From: JAWVFM01 sp963771655
GTDB lineage: Bacteria; Actinomycetota; Thermoleophilia; Solirubrobacterales; 70-9
Assembly: GCA_963771655.1 (NCBI GenBank)
Contig: CAVYUG010000007.1
Coordinates: forward strand, 1 to 49,894
Length of the DNA stretch: 49,894 nt
Direction of reading: 5' to 3'
In this document: positions 33,075-41,151 of the stretch, piece by piece
How the letters are laid out: every line of letters begins with the position of its first letter
Numbering within the stretch: position 1 is the first letter of the stretch
The notes under the pieces: model-generated
The model's database searches: none
What the model was told of the DNA's origin: nothing
The model's input: only the letters and a program-made list of their open reading frames with translations
Position numbers and translations under genes: made by a program

Positions 33075-33111
33075 GTGCTACGAACAGGCAATCTCCCGAA
33101 GGAGGGAATCG

Positions 33112-33456
33112 ATGCAGTACGCGCTTCTCATCTATCCAGGCGACACGCAGGACGCCTTCGACGAAATGCCGGAGTCAGAGCAGGAGGCCATCCTGGGCGA
33201 GTACCTTGCGCTCAGGAACCTGCCCGAGGCCGTCGGCGGCGCCCAGCTCCAGCCGGCGGACGCGACCACGACGGTGCGCGTCGAGGACGGCAGGACGCTG
33301 ACGACGGACGGTCCCTTCGCTGAGACGAAGGAGGTGCTCGGCGGCTTCTTCCTGATCGAGGCCGACGACCTCGACGGGGCGCTGGAGATCGCGGGGCGCA
33401 TCCCGGCGGCGCGGATGGGCGGCTCGGTCGAGGTCCGGCCGATCGTGGAACGCTGA
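33112..33456 (+). CDS. YCII/DGPF-domain protein, partner of ECF42 sigma factor
   Basis: This 114-aa protein has a GGAGG Shine-Dalgarno. The fold starts 'MQYALLIYPGDTQDAFDEMP' and contains the name-giving 'TDGPFAETKEVLGGFFLIEA' segment. DGPF (YCII-related) proteins form small ferredoxin-like barrels and are conserved neighbours of ECF42 sigma factors; their role (target, modulator or enzyme) is unresolved. The stop overlaps the sigma-factor gene by 4 bp (CTGA), and an ECF-like promoter precedes this gene. Confidence 0.87.
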   Translation: MQYALLIYPGDTQDAFDEMPESEQEAILGEYLALRNLPEAVGGAQLQPADATTTVRVEDGRTLTTDGPFAETKEVLGGFFLIEADDLDGALEIAGRIPAARMGGSVEVRPIVER

Positions 33457-34643
33457 TCGAGCGCGTCTTCAAGGAGGAGTGGGGCCGGGTCCTTGCGTCC
33501 CTGATCGGGTTCCTCGGCGACTTCGACCTCGCCGAGGAGGCCGCTCAGGACGCCTTCGCGATCGCGGCCGAGCGATGGCCGCGCGAGGGCGAGCCCGCCA
33601 ATCCGGGCGCCTGGCTCGTGACGACAGCGCGCAACCGGGCGATCGACCGCATCCGCCGCGACCGCACCCTCGCCGAGAAGAAGAAGCTGCTCGATACCCG
33701 CGAGGCGGTTGAGGACGATATGGACGACGACGAGACCTTCCAAGACGAGCGGCTCGAGCTCATCTTCACGTGCTGCCATCCCGCGCTCTCGACCGATGCG
33801 CAGGTCGCCCTGACGCTCCGTACGCTCGGCGGCCTGACGACCGACGAGATCGCGCGCGCGTTCCTCATCTCCGAGACAACGATGGCGCAGCGGCTCGTCA
33901 GGGCGAAACGCAAGATCCGCGACGCCGGCATCCCGTTCCGAGTCCCGCCGCCGCACCTCCTGCCCGACCGCCTCGACGCCGTGCTGGCGGTGGTCTATCT
34001 GATCTTCAACGAGGGATACGGCGGCCGCGGGGACCTCGCCGGGGAGGCGATCAGGCTCGGCGGCGCCCTCGCCGACCTGATGCCGGACGAGCCGGAGGCG
34101 CAGGGGCTCCTGGCGCTCATGCTGTTTCACGACTCGCGACGGGACGCTCGGCACGCGGACGGGGAGCTCGTCCTCCTCGCCGACCAGGACACGACCCTGT
34201 GGGACCGAGCCGAGATCGAGCGGGGGAGGGCGGCGCTCGGGCGGGCGATTGCGTTGCACGGGCGGGGCCCGTACGTGATCCAGGCGGCGATCGCCTCGCA
34301 TCACGCCGACGAGAAACCTGATTGGCCGCAGATCGCGGCGCTCTACGCCGAGCTCGCCCAGCGGACCGGCTCGCCGATCGTGGAGCTCAACCGCGCCGTG
34401 GCGATCGCCGAGGCGGAGGGGCCCGAGGCGGGACTGGCACTCATCGACGGCCTCGATCTCGATCTCGACGCCTACCGCTACTTCCACTCGGCCCGTGCCG
34501 ACATGCTCCGTCGCCTCGACCGGCTCGGCGAGGCGAGAGCGGCGTATGAGCGTGCGCTCGAGCTAACGGGCTCGGAGGCCGAGCGCCGCTTCCTCGAGCG
34601 GCGGCTTTCCACGCTCGGAGGGCGGGCGGCCGGCGCTATTTGA
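33453..34643 (+). CDS. ECF42-type RNA polymerase sigma factor with C-terminal TPR extension
   Basis: This protein is about 396 aa. Sigma2 contains 'DLAEEAAQDAFAIAAERWP' and 'TARNRAIDRIRRDR'; sigma4 contains 'LTTDEIARAFLISETTMAQR'. A C-terminal extension of >200 residues follows ('RLDAVLAVVYLIFNEGY', then TPR-like helices, 'VELNRAVAIAEAEGPEAG'), which is characteristic of ECF42. There is no ATG, GTG or TTG in frame before 33618, which is inside sigma2. The first plausible codon is CTG 33453 overlapping the DGPF stop, giving 'LIERVFKEEWGRVLAS', so either a rare CTG start or a nearby frame error applies. No anti-sigma factor is adjacent, as usual for this group. Confidence 0.85.
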   Translation: MIERVFKEEWGRVLASLIGFLGDFDLAEEAAQDAFAIAAERWPREGEPANPGAWLVTTARNRAIDRIRRDRTLAEKKKLLDTREAVEDDMDDDETFQDERLELIFTCCHPALSTDAQVALTLRTLGGLTTDEIARAFLISETTMAQRLVRAKRKIRDAGIPFRVPPPHLLPDRLDAVLAVVYLIFNEGYGGRGDLAGEAIRLGGALADLMPDEPEAQGLLALMLFHDSRRDARHADGELVLLADQDTTLWDRAEIERGRAALGRAIALHGRGPYVIQAAIASHHADEKPDWPQIAALYAELAQRTGSPIVELNRAVAIAEAEGPEAGLALIDGLDLDLDAYRYFHSARADMLRRLDRLGEARAAYERALELTGSEAERRFLERRLSTLGGRAAGAI

Positions 34644-34694
34644 ACACGCCGGCCGCGGGTCAGCCGGCGCGTCCGTTGGCCTGAGCGCTAAGGG

Positions 34695-34826
34695 TTACAA
34701 GGCGCCGATCAGGGCGAGAACGACCGCCGCCACCAGCGTGCCGACGCCGAGGCCAACCAGGTAGGTCGCGAGGAGCCTCGACCGCTCGATCCGGTCGTAG
34801 GCGAGGTGGGTGATCAACGAGCTCAT
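34695..34826 (-). CDS. 43-residue single-pass membrane peptide
   Basis: The ATG at 34824-34826 is preceded by a GGAAGAG Shine-Dalgarno. The peptide begins 'MSSLITHLAYDRIERSRLLA', with charged residues in the first 20, and ends with a ~20-residue hydrophobic helix ('LVGLGVGTLVAAVVLALIGAL', truncated here to 'VGTLVAAVVLALIGAL') and a TAA stop. The gene is too short for usual gene calls but has a good ribosome-binding site, sensible composition and lies in an otherwise empty 391-bp gap. Role unknown. Confidence 0.6.
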   Translation of the reverse strand: MSSLITHLAYDRIERSRLLATYLVGLGVGTLVAAVVLALIGAL

Positions 34827-35034
34827 CTGTATCTCTTCCTTTCCGCCTGCGGGGTTAGCTGACGGGCTCGCGCCGAAAGAGTTAGCGCTACGGATGAGTG
34901 GCTTGCCTGCCTCCGATTCGCCCCCGGGGCCCCGAATCTGTGAGCCCCAAGTGGTTCCCCCGTTCGCCGAATAGCCGGCGACTCGGCTGGTCTCGTATGT
35001 GAGCGAAACCTAACGAATTCGCCAGACGATTTGC
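34827..35034. other. Intergenic region with weak hairpin
   Basis: No gene is seen on either strand. GATTCG (34915-34920) and CGAATC (34933-34938) flank a C5G4C3 core and could terminate the acetoacetyl-CoA synthetase operon coming from the right. The promoter of the 43-residue peptide should also be here. Confidence 0.4.
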
Positions 35035-37023
35035 TCAGTCGGCGGCGGGCTTACGCGCAAATTCCACGAACCAATCGAGGGCTTCGGGGTTCGCGAGCGA
35101 GTCTCGGCTCGCGGCGCGCTCGGGAGGAGTGCCCGTGAGGATGCGCTTCACGGGCACCTCGAGGACCTTTCCCGACAGGGTGCGCGGCACCTCGGCGATC
35201 GCGTAGATCTCGTCGGGGACGTGTCGTGGTGAGCACTGCTCGCGGATCCGTCGCTTGATCTCGCCGACCAGCTCGTCGTCGAGCTGGTCGCCATCGCGAA
35301 GGACGACGAAGAGCGGCATCCAGCCCTCGGTGCCCGGACGGGGGAGGTCGACGACGAGCGCGTCGAGCACGGCCGGGACGGCCGCGACCGCGCGGTAGAT
35401 CTCGCTGGTGCCCATCCGGACGCCCTGGCGGTTGATCGTGGAGTCCGAGCGGCCGTAGATGATCGCCGTGCCGCGCGAGGTGATCTCGATCCAGTCGCCG
35501 TGGCGCCAGATCCCCGGGTACATGTCGAAGTAGCTCTCCCGGTAGCGAGATCCGTCATCGTCGCCCCAAAGGAACACCGGCATCGACGGCATCGGCTCGG
35601 TGATCACCAGCTCCCCGACCTCGTCGATCAGGGGCTCGCCGAGCTCGTCGAAGGCCTCGACCTTGGCGCCCAGGGCGCGCGCCTGCAGCTCGCCGCGGTA
35701 CACGGGCAGCGTGGGCACGCCGCCCACGAAAGCGGTGCAGACATCGGTGCCCCCGCTTGTCGAGAAGAGCCAGGTGTCCGAGCCGAGGTGCTCGTAGATC
35801 CAGTCGAAGCCCTCCGGCGAGAGCGGCGAGCCCGTCGAGCCGATCGCGCGAAGGCGAGAGAGGTCGCGCCCCGCGGCGGGCTCGGCGCCCGCCTTCATGC
35901 AGGCGGCGACGTAGCTGGCGGACGTGCCGAAGGTCGTGACTCCGGCGCGGTCGGCGAGCTCCCAGAGGACGTTCATGTCCGGGTGGCCCGGGTTGCCGTC
36001 GTACAGCACGATCGACGCGCGCGTAAGGAGGATCGAGACGAGGAAGTTCCACATCATCCAGCCGGTGGTCGTGAACCAGAAGACACGATCGCCCTCCTTC
36101 GCATCGACGTGGAGGTGCATCTTCTTCAGATGCTCGAGGAGGATTCCGCCGTGGCCCTGGACGATTGCCTTCGGCAGGCCGGTCGTGCCGGAGGAATAGA
36201 GGACCCAGAGGGGATGGTCGAATGGCACGCTCTCGAAGGTGAGCTCAGCTCCGGCGCCCGACTCCTCGACGTCCATCCACGCGATGCCCTTGGCGAGCCG
36301 GCCCGGCTCGGCCTCAGGATCGAGGTAGCGGACGAGGACGGTGTGCCCGAGCGAGGGCATGTCGCGCTCCAGCCCGGCCACCACGTCCATCCGATCGAAC
36401 GCCCTGCCGCCGTAGGTGTAGCCGTCGACCGCCAGGAGGACCTTTGGCTCGATCTGCGCGAAGCGGTCGACCACCGAGCTGGCGCCGAAGTCGGGCGAGC
36501 ACGACGACCAGATTGCGCCCAGCGACGACGTTGCGAGGAAGCCGATGACGGCGGCCGGAGAGTTGGGGAGGTACGCGACCACGCGGTCACCGCGGCCGAC
36601 GCCCAGCTTGCGAAGCCCCGCGGCCAGTGCCGCGACCCTCGAGCGGAGCTCGCCCCACGTGATCGCGCCGAGTTCCCCGCCCTCAGCCTGGTGCTGGATG
36701 GCCACCTCGGAGCCTTCCTTCCCGCGGAAGACGTGCTCGGGGTAGCTGAGCTCGGTGCCCGGGAACCAGCGGGCGCCTGGCATCGTCCGTTCGGAGAGGA
36801 CCTCCGTCGGCGGCGCGGCGCTCTGGACGTCGAAGTAGTCCCACATCGAGCGCCAGAAGTCCTCGACCTCGGTGACCGACCACCGCCATAGCGCGTCGTA
36901 GCCCTCGGTCTCGACGCCGCGCTCTGCGCCGAGCCAGCGCGCGTAGGCGGTGAGCGCCGAGTCCTCGATCGCCTCGGGCGAGGGCTCCCAGAGCTTCGCC
37001 GGCCCGCCCCCGTCGACGGTCAT
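35035..37023 (-). CDS. Acetoacetyl-CoA synthetase
   Basis: This 662-aa ANL-superfamily enzyme activates acetoacetate with ATP and CoA. AMP-binding motifs: 'LWVLYSSGTTGLPKAIVQGH' (P-loop-like), 'FWFTTTGWMMWNFLVSILLT' (typical of acetoacetyl-CoA synthetase), 'GIWRHGDWIEITSRGTAIIY' and the C-terminal Lys in 'TLSGKVLEVPVKRIL'. The 'GSTGSPLSPEGFDWIYEHLG' segment separates it from plain acetyl-CoA synthetases. It overlaps the M28 peptidase stop by 4 bp. With HMG-CoA lyase (19 kb) and hbd (26.6 kb) it closes a ketone-body-like route to acetoacetyl-CoA. Gene symbols acsA or aacS are both in use, so none is given. Confidence 0.93.
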   Translation of the reverse strand: MTVDGGGPAKLWEPSPEAIEDSALTAYARWLGAERGVETEGYDALWRWSVTEVEDFWRSMWDYFDVQSAAPPTEVLSERTMPGARWFPGTELSYPEHVFRGKEGSEVAIQHQAEGGELGAITWGELRSRVAALAAGLRKLGVGRGDRVVAYLPNSPAAVIGFLATSSLGAIWSSCSPDFGASSVVDRFAQIEPKVLLAVDGYTYGGRAFDRMDVVAGLERDMPSLGHTVLVRYLDPEAEPGRLAKGIAWMDVEESGAGAELTFESVPFDHPLWVLYSSGTTGLPKAIVQGHGGILLEHLKKMHLHVDAKEGDRVFWFTTTGWMMWNFLVSILLTRASIVLYDGNPGHPDMNVLWELADRAGVTTFGTSASYVAACMKAGAEPAAGRDLSRLRAIGSTGSPLSPEGFDWIYEHLGSDTWLFSTSGGTDVCTAFVGGVPTLPVYRGELQARALGAKVEAFDELGEPLIDEVGELVITEPMPSMPVFLWGDDDGSRYRESYFDMYPGIWRHGDWIEITSRGTAIIYGRSDSTINRQGVRMGTSEIYRAVAAVPAVLDALVVDLPRPGTEGWMPLFVVLRDGDQLDDELVGEIKRRIREQCSPRHVPDEIYAIAEVPRTLSGKVLEVPVKRILTGTPPERAASRDSLANPEALDWFVEFARKPAAD

Positions 37024-38270
37024 GCGGCGACCGCCTCGGGCTTCGGCGGCTTCCTCTCCGATCGCCGGCCGGCTTCGCGATCGAGCTGGCGGATGAGCTC
37101 GAGCGTGAAGTCGTGCGCGCGCTCCAGGGCCTCGGCGTCGATCGCGCCGGGTGCGTCCTCGGCCCGGCGGTAGTTGGCGGGCACGGCCTCGCCCGGCTTC
37201 AGGCACGTGATGGTGATTGCCGGGATCCCCGCGAGCCTGGCCCGTAGCGCGTCGCTCGCGACGCCACGGCGAACCGGCTTGGCGCGGAACCGGTTGCCGT
37301 TTTCGCCGTCAGCCTCCGCGATGGCCTCGCACAGCTCGGCGAGGCGCCGGTCGAGCGCGAAGCTCACCGCCGCGCCCTCGCTGATCGCGTAGCGGGCTTC
37401 GCCGGCGCCCACCGACTCGATGTTGATCACGTAGGTCGTTTCGGCGTCGAGGCTCTTCCGGTTGGCGCGAACGAAGGAGCCCATCCCCTCCATCGGGCAT
37501 TCCGCCCCCGCCGTTAGGAGCACCCAGACGTCGAGGTTCCGCGGGTGATCCTCGGCGAGCGTGTTCGCCAGGGCGATTGCGGTGGCGACGCCGGAAGCGT
37601 TGTCGTTTGCCCCCGGGACCGCGTCGGATAGGTGGATGTCGACGAGGAGAAAGGCGCCGACCAGGAGGGTCAGGGTGGGGATGACCTGGAGGATCGAAAG
37701 GAAGTTGTTGTCGACGCCGGCGAGGCGCGCGCCGAGAATCGGCAGCAGTACCGCGACCGACCAGAAGAGCGGCCGGTAGAGGCCCGGCGGAGCGCCCACG
37801 AGGCTCGAGAGACGGGCGAGGCGGCGGGCCACGCCGGGCCGGTACACCGCGCCGGTGCGGCCGGAGTCGAGATGGGCAGCGATGATCACAGTGGCCGCCG
37901 CGCCGCGGCGCCGACCGCGCGCCACGACGTTCTGAGAGGCTCGGCGGAAGAAGAGACGGCGCAGGAGGTAGAGGCGGCCGTTGAGATCGAAGTACATCGA
38001 TGTGGCCGCGATCAGGACGAGGGCGAAGCCGACCGGGGGGGAGGGGATGGCGGCGAGGCTGCCGGCGAACGCGAGGGCGCAGTGAAGCGCTCCCACCAGG
38101 GGCGTCTGAGGGTGGACGTAGGTCGCCTCCATGCTCACGCTGCGCCCGCCCTCGTCGCCAAGCCGGTCGGCGAGCCAATTGGCGGCGCGGCGCTCGGAGT
38201 CGGTTCCGGCAAGCCGCGCCTCGAACGAACAGAGGTCGCGGATCAACTCGATTCGCGCCTCGGCATCCAC
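37020..38270 (-). CDS. M28-family zinc peptidase-like protein with transmembrane insertion
   Basis: This is a 416-aa protein. Zinc-site motifs of the M28 aminopeptidases are present: 'VIIAAHLDSGRTGAVY' (H-x-D), 'GANDNASGVATAIALA' (bridging Asp) and 'LLTAGAECPMEGM' (Glu of the GAEE-type motif, here AEC). Residues ~57-95 hold two hydrophobic segments ('LVGALHCALAFAGSLAAI', 'VGFALVLIAATSMYF'), and ~165-215 two more ('LFWSVAVLLPILGARLAG', 'VIPTLTLLVGAFLLV'), so the catalytic fold is interrupted by membrane helices. The AEC replacement of the second Glu may lower activity. Operon with acetoacetyl-CoA synthetase; the functional link is unclear. Confidence 0.8.
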   Translation of the reverse strand: MDAEARIELIRDLCSFEARLAGTDSERRAANWLADRLGDEGGRSVSMEATYVHPQTPLVGALHCALAFAGSLAAIPSPPVGFALVLIAATSMYFDLNGRLYLLRRLFFRRASQNVVARGRRRGAAATVIIAAHLDSGRTGAVYRPGVARRLARLSSLVGAPPGLYRPLFWSVAVLLPILGARLAGVDNNFLSILQVIPTLTLLVGAFLLVDIHLSDAVPGANDNASGVATAIALANTLAEDHPRNLDVWVLLTAGAECPMEGMGSFVRANRKSLDAETTYVINIESVGAGEARYAISEGAAVSFALDRRLAELCEAIAEADGENGNRFRAKPVRRGVASDALRARLAGIPAITITCLKPGEAVPANYRRAEDAPGAIDAEALERAHDFTLELIRQLDREAGRRSERKPPKPEAVAA

Positions 38271-38316
38271 GGCCGGGGATTATCGCGGCGTTTCCGGCTG
38301 CGGAGCTGAAGCCGCC

Positions 38317-39429
38317 CTATCGCGCCTTCCGAGCGAAATGCCGGTAGGCGCGTAGGGCGGGCTTTGCGGTCGTGCCGTCCGCCCGGTAGAGGCCCGACGA
38401 GTAGCAGAACGCGCAGAGGCCCGACGGGGGGTCCTTGGGATCCTTCCACCGGTACCAGTAGACGCCGCCGATCCGCCAGGTCCGCCGCTTGTGAGTCAGA
38501 AGTCGGAACGAGCGGGCGAGCTTTCGGCGTTGCTCCTTGGGGCTGACCACGAAAGCCCTGCCGCGTGAGCCGGTCCCACCGTGGTGCTTCGTCCCACCCG
38601 AGCCCCAGCCGATCTCGGTGATGAGCGTCCGCGTCGACGCCGCGTGCTTTGCCCTCAGGACCTTCCTCACGTGATGGAGCTGGTGCCGCAGGCCTGAGAT
38701 CTTCGGCGCGTAGGGATGCAACGCCACGGCGCCGACGTGCTTGCGGACATGATGGTTGTAGAGGCGGGCCAGGTAATGCCAGGCGGTCGTGTTCTTGCCG
38801 CCATGAGTCACCCCCGCCATGCCGCCGAGCACGATCTTCGCGTGGCGGTCGACCGGCGAGATCGCCCGATCCGTCAGCGCGAGGAGCTTCGCGTAGCGCC
38901 CGGGCGAATTGTGCTGCTTCGGGTTGTTCTCCTCGTTCCACAGCTGCCAGTGCCCGATGGGCATTGGTGGGAGGTCGGGTCGCTGGCGCCAAAAGCTTCC
39001 GTGGCGCCCGTACCGCTCGACCGCGGCGCGCACGAAGGTTCGCCAGTCGCGCCGCCGGCCCTTGCTGCTGAGCTCGATGTGCCGGTGGCACCGGACCGTC
39101 GAACATCCGTGCGCCTCGTAGGCCGGTGTTCCGTTCAAGATCGGAAGCACCGTGATCCGCTCGCTTGCGGCGAGGGCCACCTGGGTGTCGATTCCCGACC
39201 AGTTGAAGGGGCCCCTCCGCGCGGGCTGGATCGCCGGCCAATAGAAGCTCGTGCGCAACGAGCCGACACCCGCCTTCCCCATTCGCGCCGCATCACGGCC
39301 GGTCGAGAGGGTGGAGACGACCCCGTAGTAGTGGCGCGGCACGTTCGCGATCGCGGCAGTCGCGAGGATCCCGAATAGCGAAACGGATGCCGTCGCCGTC
39401 AAAAGGAGAGTCGCCAGGCCGCTGCGCAC
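38317..39429 (-). CDS. Secreted clan GH-A glycosidase-like protein
   Basis: This is a 370-aa protein from the GTG at 39427-39429; earlier codons run into the tRNA-Leu gene and are rejected. The N-terminus is a signal sequence ('SGLATLLLTATASVSLFG'). A TIM-barrel pattern follows: 'VGSLRTSFYWPAIQPARRGP', the acid/base candidate in 'GHWQLWNEENNP' (near residue 165), 'ALHPYAPKISGL', and the nucleophile candidate in 'LITEIGWGSGGT' (near residue 275). Such Glu pairs are typical of GH5/GH39-like enzymes; the exact family and substrate are not assigned. High Arg/His content fits a secreted soil protein. Confidence 0.78.
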   Translation of the reverse strand: MRSGLATLLLTATASVSLFGILATAAIANVPRHYYGVVSTLSTGRDAARMGKAGVGSLRTSFYWPAIQPARRGPFNWSGIDTQVALAASERITVLPILNGTPAYEAHGCSTVRCHRHIELSSKGRRRDWRTFVRAAVERYGRHGSFWRQRPDLPPMPIGHWQLWNEENNPKQHNSPGRYAKLLALTDRAISPVDRHAKIVLGGMAGVTHGGKNTTAWHYLARLYNHHVRKHVGAVALHPYAPKISGLRHQLHHVRKVLRAKHAASTRTLITEIGWGSGGTKHHGGTGSRGRAFVVSPKEQRRKLARSFRLLTHKRRTWRIGGVYWYRWKDPKDPPSGLCAFCYSSGLYRADGTTAKPALRAYRHFARKAR

Positions 39430-39521
39430 GAACAAAGGCCTACCCAGAGGCCGGGCGGAAGAGGCGGCGGCTGTATGCGAACTTACATGCGCTCGCCCCC
39501 TCGGGGTCGAGCGGCACGTGA

Positions 39522-39606
39522 TGCGGCGGGTGGGACTCGAACCCACAACGTCCCGAAGGACAGCGGCTTTTGAGACCGCCCTGTCAACCAGTTGCAGCAC
39601 CGCCGC
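39522..39606 (-). tRNA. tRNA-Leu (anticodon CAA)
   Basis: On the minus strand the 7-bp acceptor GCGGCGG/CCGCCGC closes, the anticodon loop reads CTCAAAA (anticodon CAA, codon UUG), and a long variable arm (TGTCCTTCGGGACG) makes it class II as expected for tRNA-Leu. The T-loop GGTTCGAGTCC is intact. CCA is not encoded. Confidence 0.93.
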
Positions 39607-39653
39607 GTTTTCTTGATTTTGACGGCTCGCGCCCTCGCTAACGTCGAAGCACC

Positions 39654-40361
39654 ATGTGCGGGCGCTACACGCTCACCAATCCCGACCCCGTCAAGCTCCG
39701 CCAGCGGTTCATGCTCGGGGAGTCCGCCGAGGTGCCTGAGGTCGAGCCTCGCTACAACGTGGCGCCGACCGACGCGGTCCTCGCCGTGCGCCGGGACGAC
39801 GAGGGCGCGCGCGAGGCTGGGCGGCTTCGCTGGGGTCTCGTTCCGGGACGGTGGGCTGAGAAGCGCTCCGGCCGACCGCTCATCAACGCCCGAGCCGAGG
39901 GGATCACGAGCCAGCCGGCGTTCCGCGAGTCGTTCGCGGAACGGCGGTGCCTCATCCCCGCCGACGGCTTCTTCGAATGGCGCCGCGACGAGAACGGGAC
40001 GCTGCCGTTCTGGATCTCCGGAGCCGACGGCGAGCTCTTCGCGTTCGCGGGCATCTGGGCCGAGCTGCCGGCGCGGGCGTCCGGCCCCGACGGCGACATG
40101 CTCCACAGCTGCGCGATCGTCACGACCGAGCCAAACGGCCTCATCCGCCCGATTCACGATCGCATGCCGGCGATTCTGGATCCCGGCCTCGAGTCCGACT
40201 GGCTCGATCCGGGCGCGGGGGAGGGCGACCTGCTCGCGATGCTCCGGCCGCTTCCCGCCGACCTTCTCCAGACTCGCGAGATCTCCGACGCCGTCAACGA
40301 CGTACGCAACGACGGCCCGGAGCTGCTCGAGCCTCGGCCCGAGGCACTGAAGCTGCTCTAG
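39654..40361 (+). CDS. yedK: SRAP-domain protein (YedK/HMCES type)
   Basis: This 235-aa protein begins MCGRYTL, with Cys2 as the invariant nucleophile exposed after Met removal. Other SRAP hallmarks: 'LRWGLVPGRWAEK', 'INARAEGITSQPAFRESF' (Asn), 'RCLIPADGFFEWRRDENG' (active-site Glu) and 'IRPIHDRMPAIL' (active-site His). SRAP proteins crosslink to abasic sites in single-stranded DNA and protect them during replication. It lies 47 bp from the divergent tRNA-Leu gene. Single gene, normal length. Confidence 0.93.
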   Translation: MCGRYTLTNPDPVKLRQRFMLGESAEVPEVEPRYNVAPTDAVLAVRRDDEGAREAGRLRWGLVPGRWAEKRSGRPLINARAEGITSQPAFRESFAERRCLIPADGFFEWRRDENGTLPFWISGADGELFAFAGIWAELPARASGPDGDMLHSCAIVTTEPNGLIRPIHDRMPAILDPGLESDWLDPGAGEGDLLAMLRPLPADLLQTREISDAVNDVRNDGPELLEPRPEALKLL

Positions 40362-40367
40362 GTCGGC

Positions 40368-40994
40368 CTACGCCGCGGGTGGGGCGGGGGGCTCGTCGGT
40401 CTGCTCGGCCTCGACGACTTCGTCGGGCTGGTCCTGGACTTCGCGACCGTCCCCGTACTCGGGCTCCTGGCCGGCAAGCTCAGGCCGGTTGTGCGCGGGC
40501 TCGTCGTGGTACTCGCTCGGCCCGCCCCCGATCGGCCGCTCCTCCTCCACGTGCCACTCCTGGTTGAAGCCCACCATCGCCACCGCGATCAACAGGATCT
40601 GAGCGGGGATGACGAGGACGCACAGGAGGCCGATCAGGTCGTCGGGCAGGGCCGGGGCGCTCAGGCCCGGCTTGTCACGAGCGAACCATGCCGGTGCCGC
40701 GATCGCGGCGAAGATGGCCATGATGATCGCGAGCGAAGCCGCCACGGGAAGCACCCCGCGGTTCCAGCGGATCACGAGGAACGCGAAGAGGATGTAAAGA
40801 GCGGCCCAGGCGATCGTCATGATGCCGACGCTCGAGCTCTCGAGGCGCGCCCAGCCGCCGAAGATGATGATCAGAAGCAGCGCGGCGGAAACGAGAAGAA
40901 CGAAAGCGACGATGAAGCGGGTCGTCTTCGCATCGGCCTTCTCTCGATTCGGCCGCCAAAGCTCGTACCCCTCGCGAGCGACGTTTACCGTCAT
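40368..40994 (-). CDS. Four-helix membrane protein with acidic C-terminal tail
   Basis: This is a 208-aa protein. Hydrophobic segments: 'FIVAFVLLVSAALLLIIIFG', 'VGIMTIAWAALYILFAFLVI', 'GVLPVAASLAIIMAIFAAIA' and 'LIGLLCVLVIPAQILLIAVA'. A ~60-residue cytoplasmic-looking tail is rich in Glu, Asp and Pro ('PDEVVEAEQTDEPPAPP'). It is convergent with SRAP (6 bp between stops). I do not recognise a family; topology is clear but function is unknown. Confidence 0.7.
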   Translation of the reverse strand: MTVNVAREGYELWRPNREKADAKTTRFIVAFVLLVSAALLLIIIFGGWARLESSSVGIMTIAWAALYILFAFLVIRWNRGVLPVAASLAIIMAIFAAIAAPAWFARDKPGLSAPALPDDLIGLLCVLVIPAQILLIAVAMVGFNQEWHVEEERPIGGGPSEYHDEPAHNRPELAGQEPEYGDGREVQDQPDEVVEAEQTDEPPAPPAA

Positions 40995-41065
40995 CGCCCC
41001 GCAAGTCTAGTTTCTTCAGCGGCCGCGCGCGGCGGTCGGACGCGGGCCTATCATCGACCCGCCCC

Positions 41066-41149
41066 GCGGGCGTGCCGAAACTGGTAGACGGGCCGGGTTT
41101 AGGTCCCGGTGCTCGAAAGAGCGTGGGGGTTCGAGTCCCTCCGCCCGCA
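41066..41149 (+). tRNA. tRNA-Leu (anticodon UAG)
   Basis: Acceptor GCGGGCG/CGCCCGC; anticodon loop TTTAGGT gives TAG (codon CUA and, by wobble, CUN); long variable arm (TGCTCGAAAGAGCG) as in class II tRNAs; T-loop GGTTCGAGTCC. CCA not encoded. The neighbouring LAGLIDADG gene ends 2 nt after it on the opposite strand. Confidence 0.94.
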
Positions 41150-41151
41150 CC

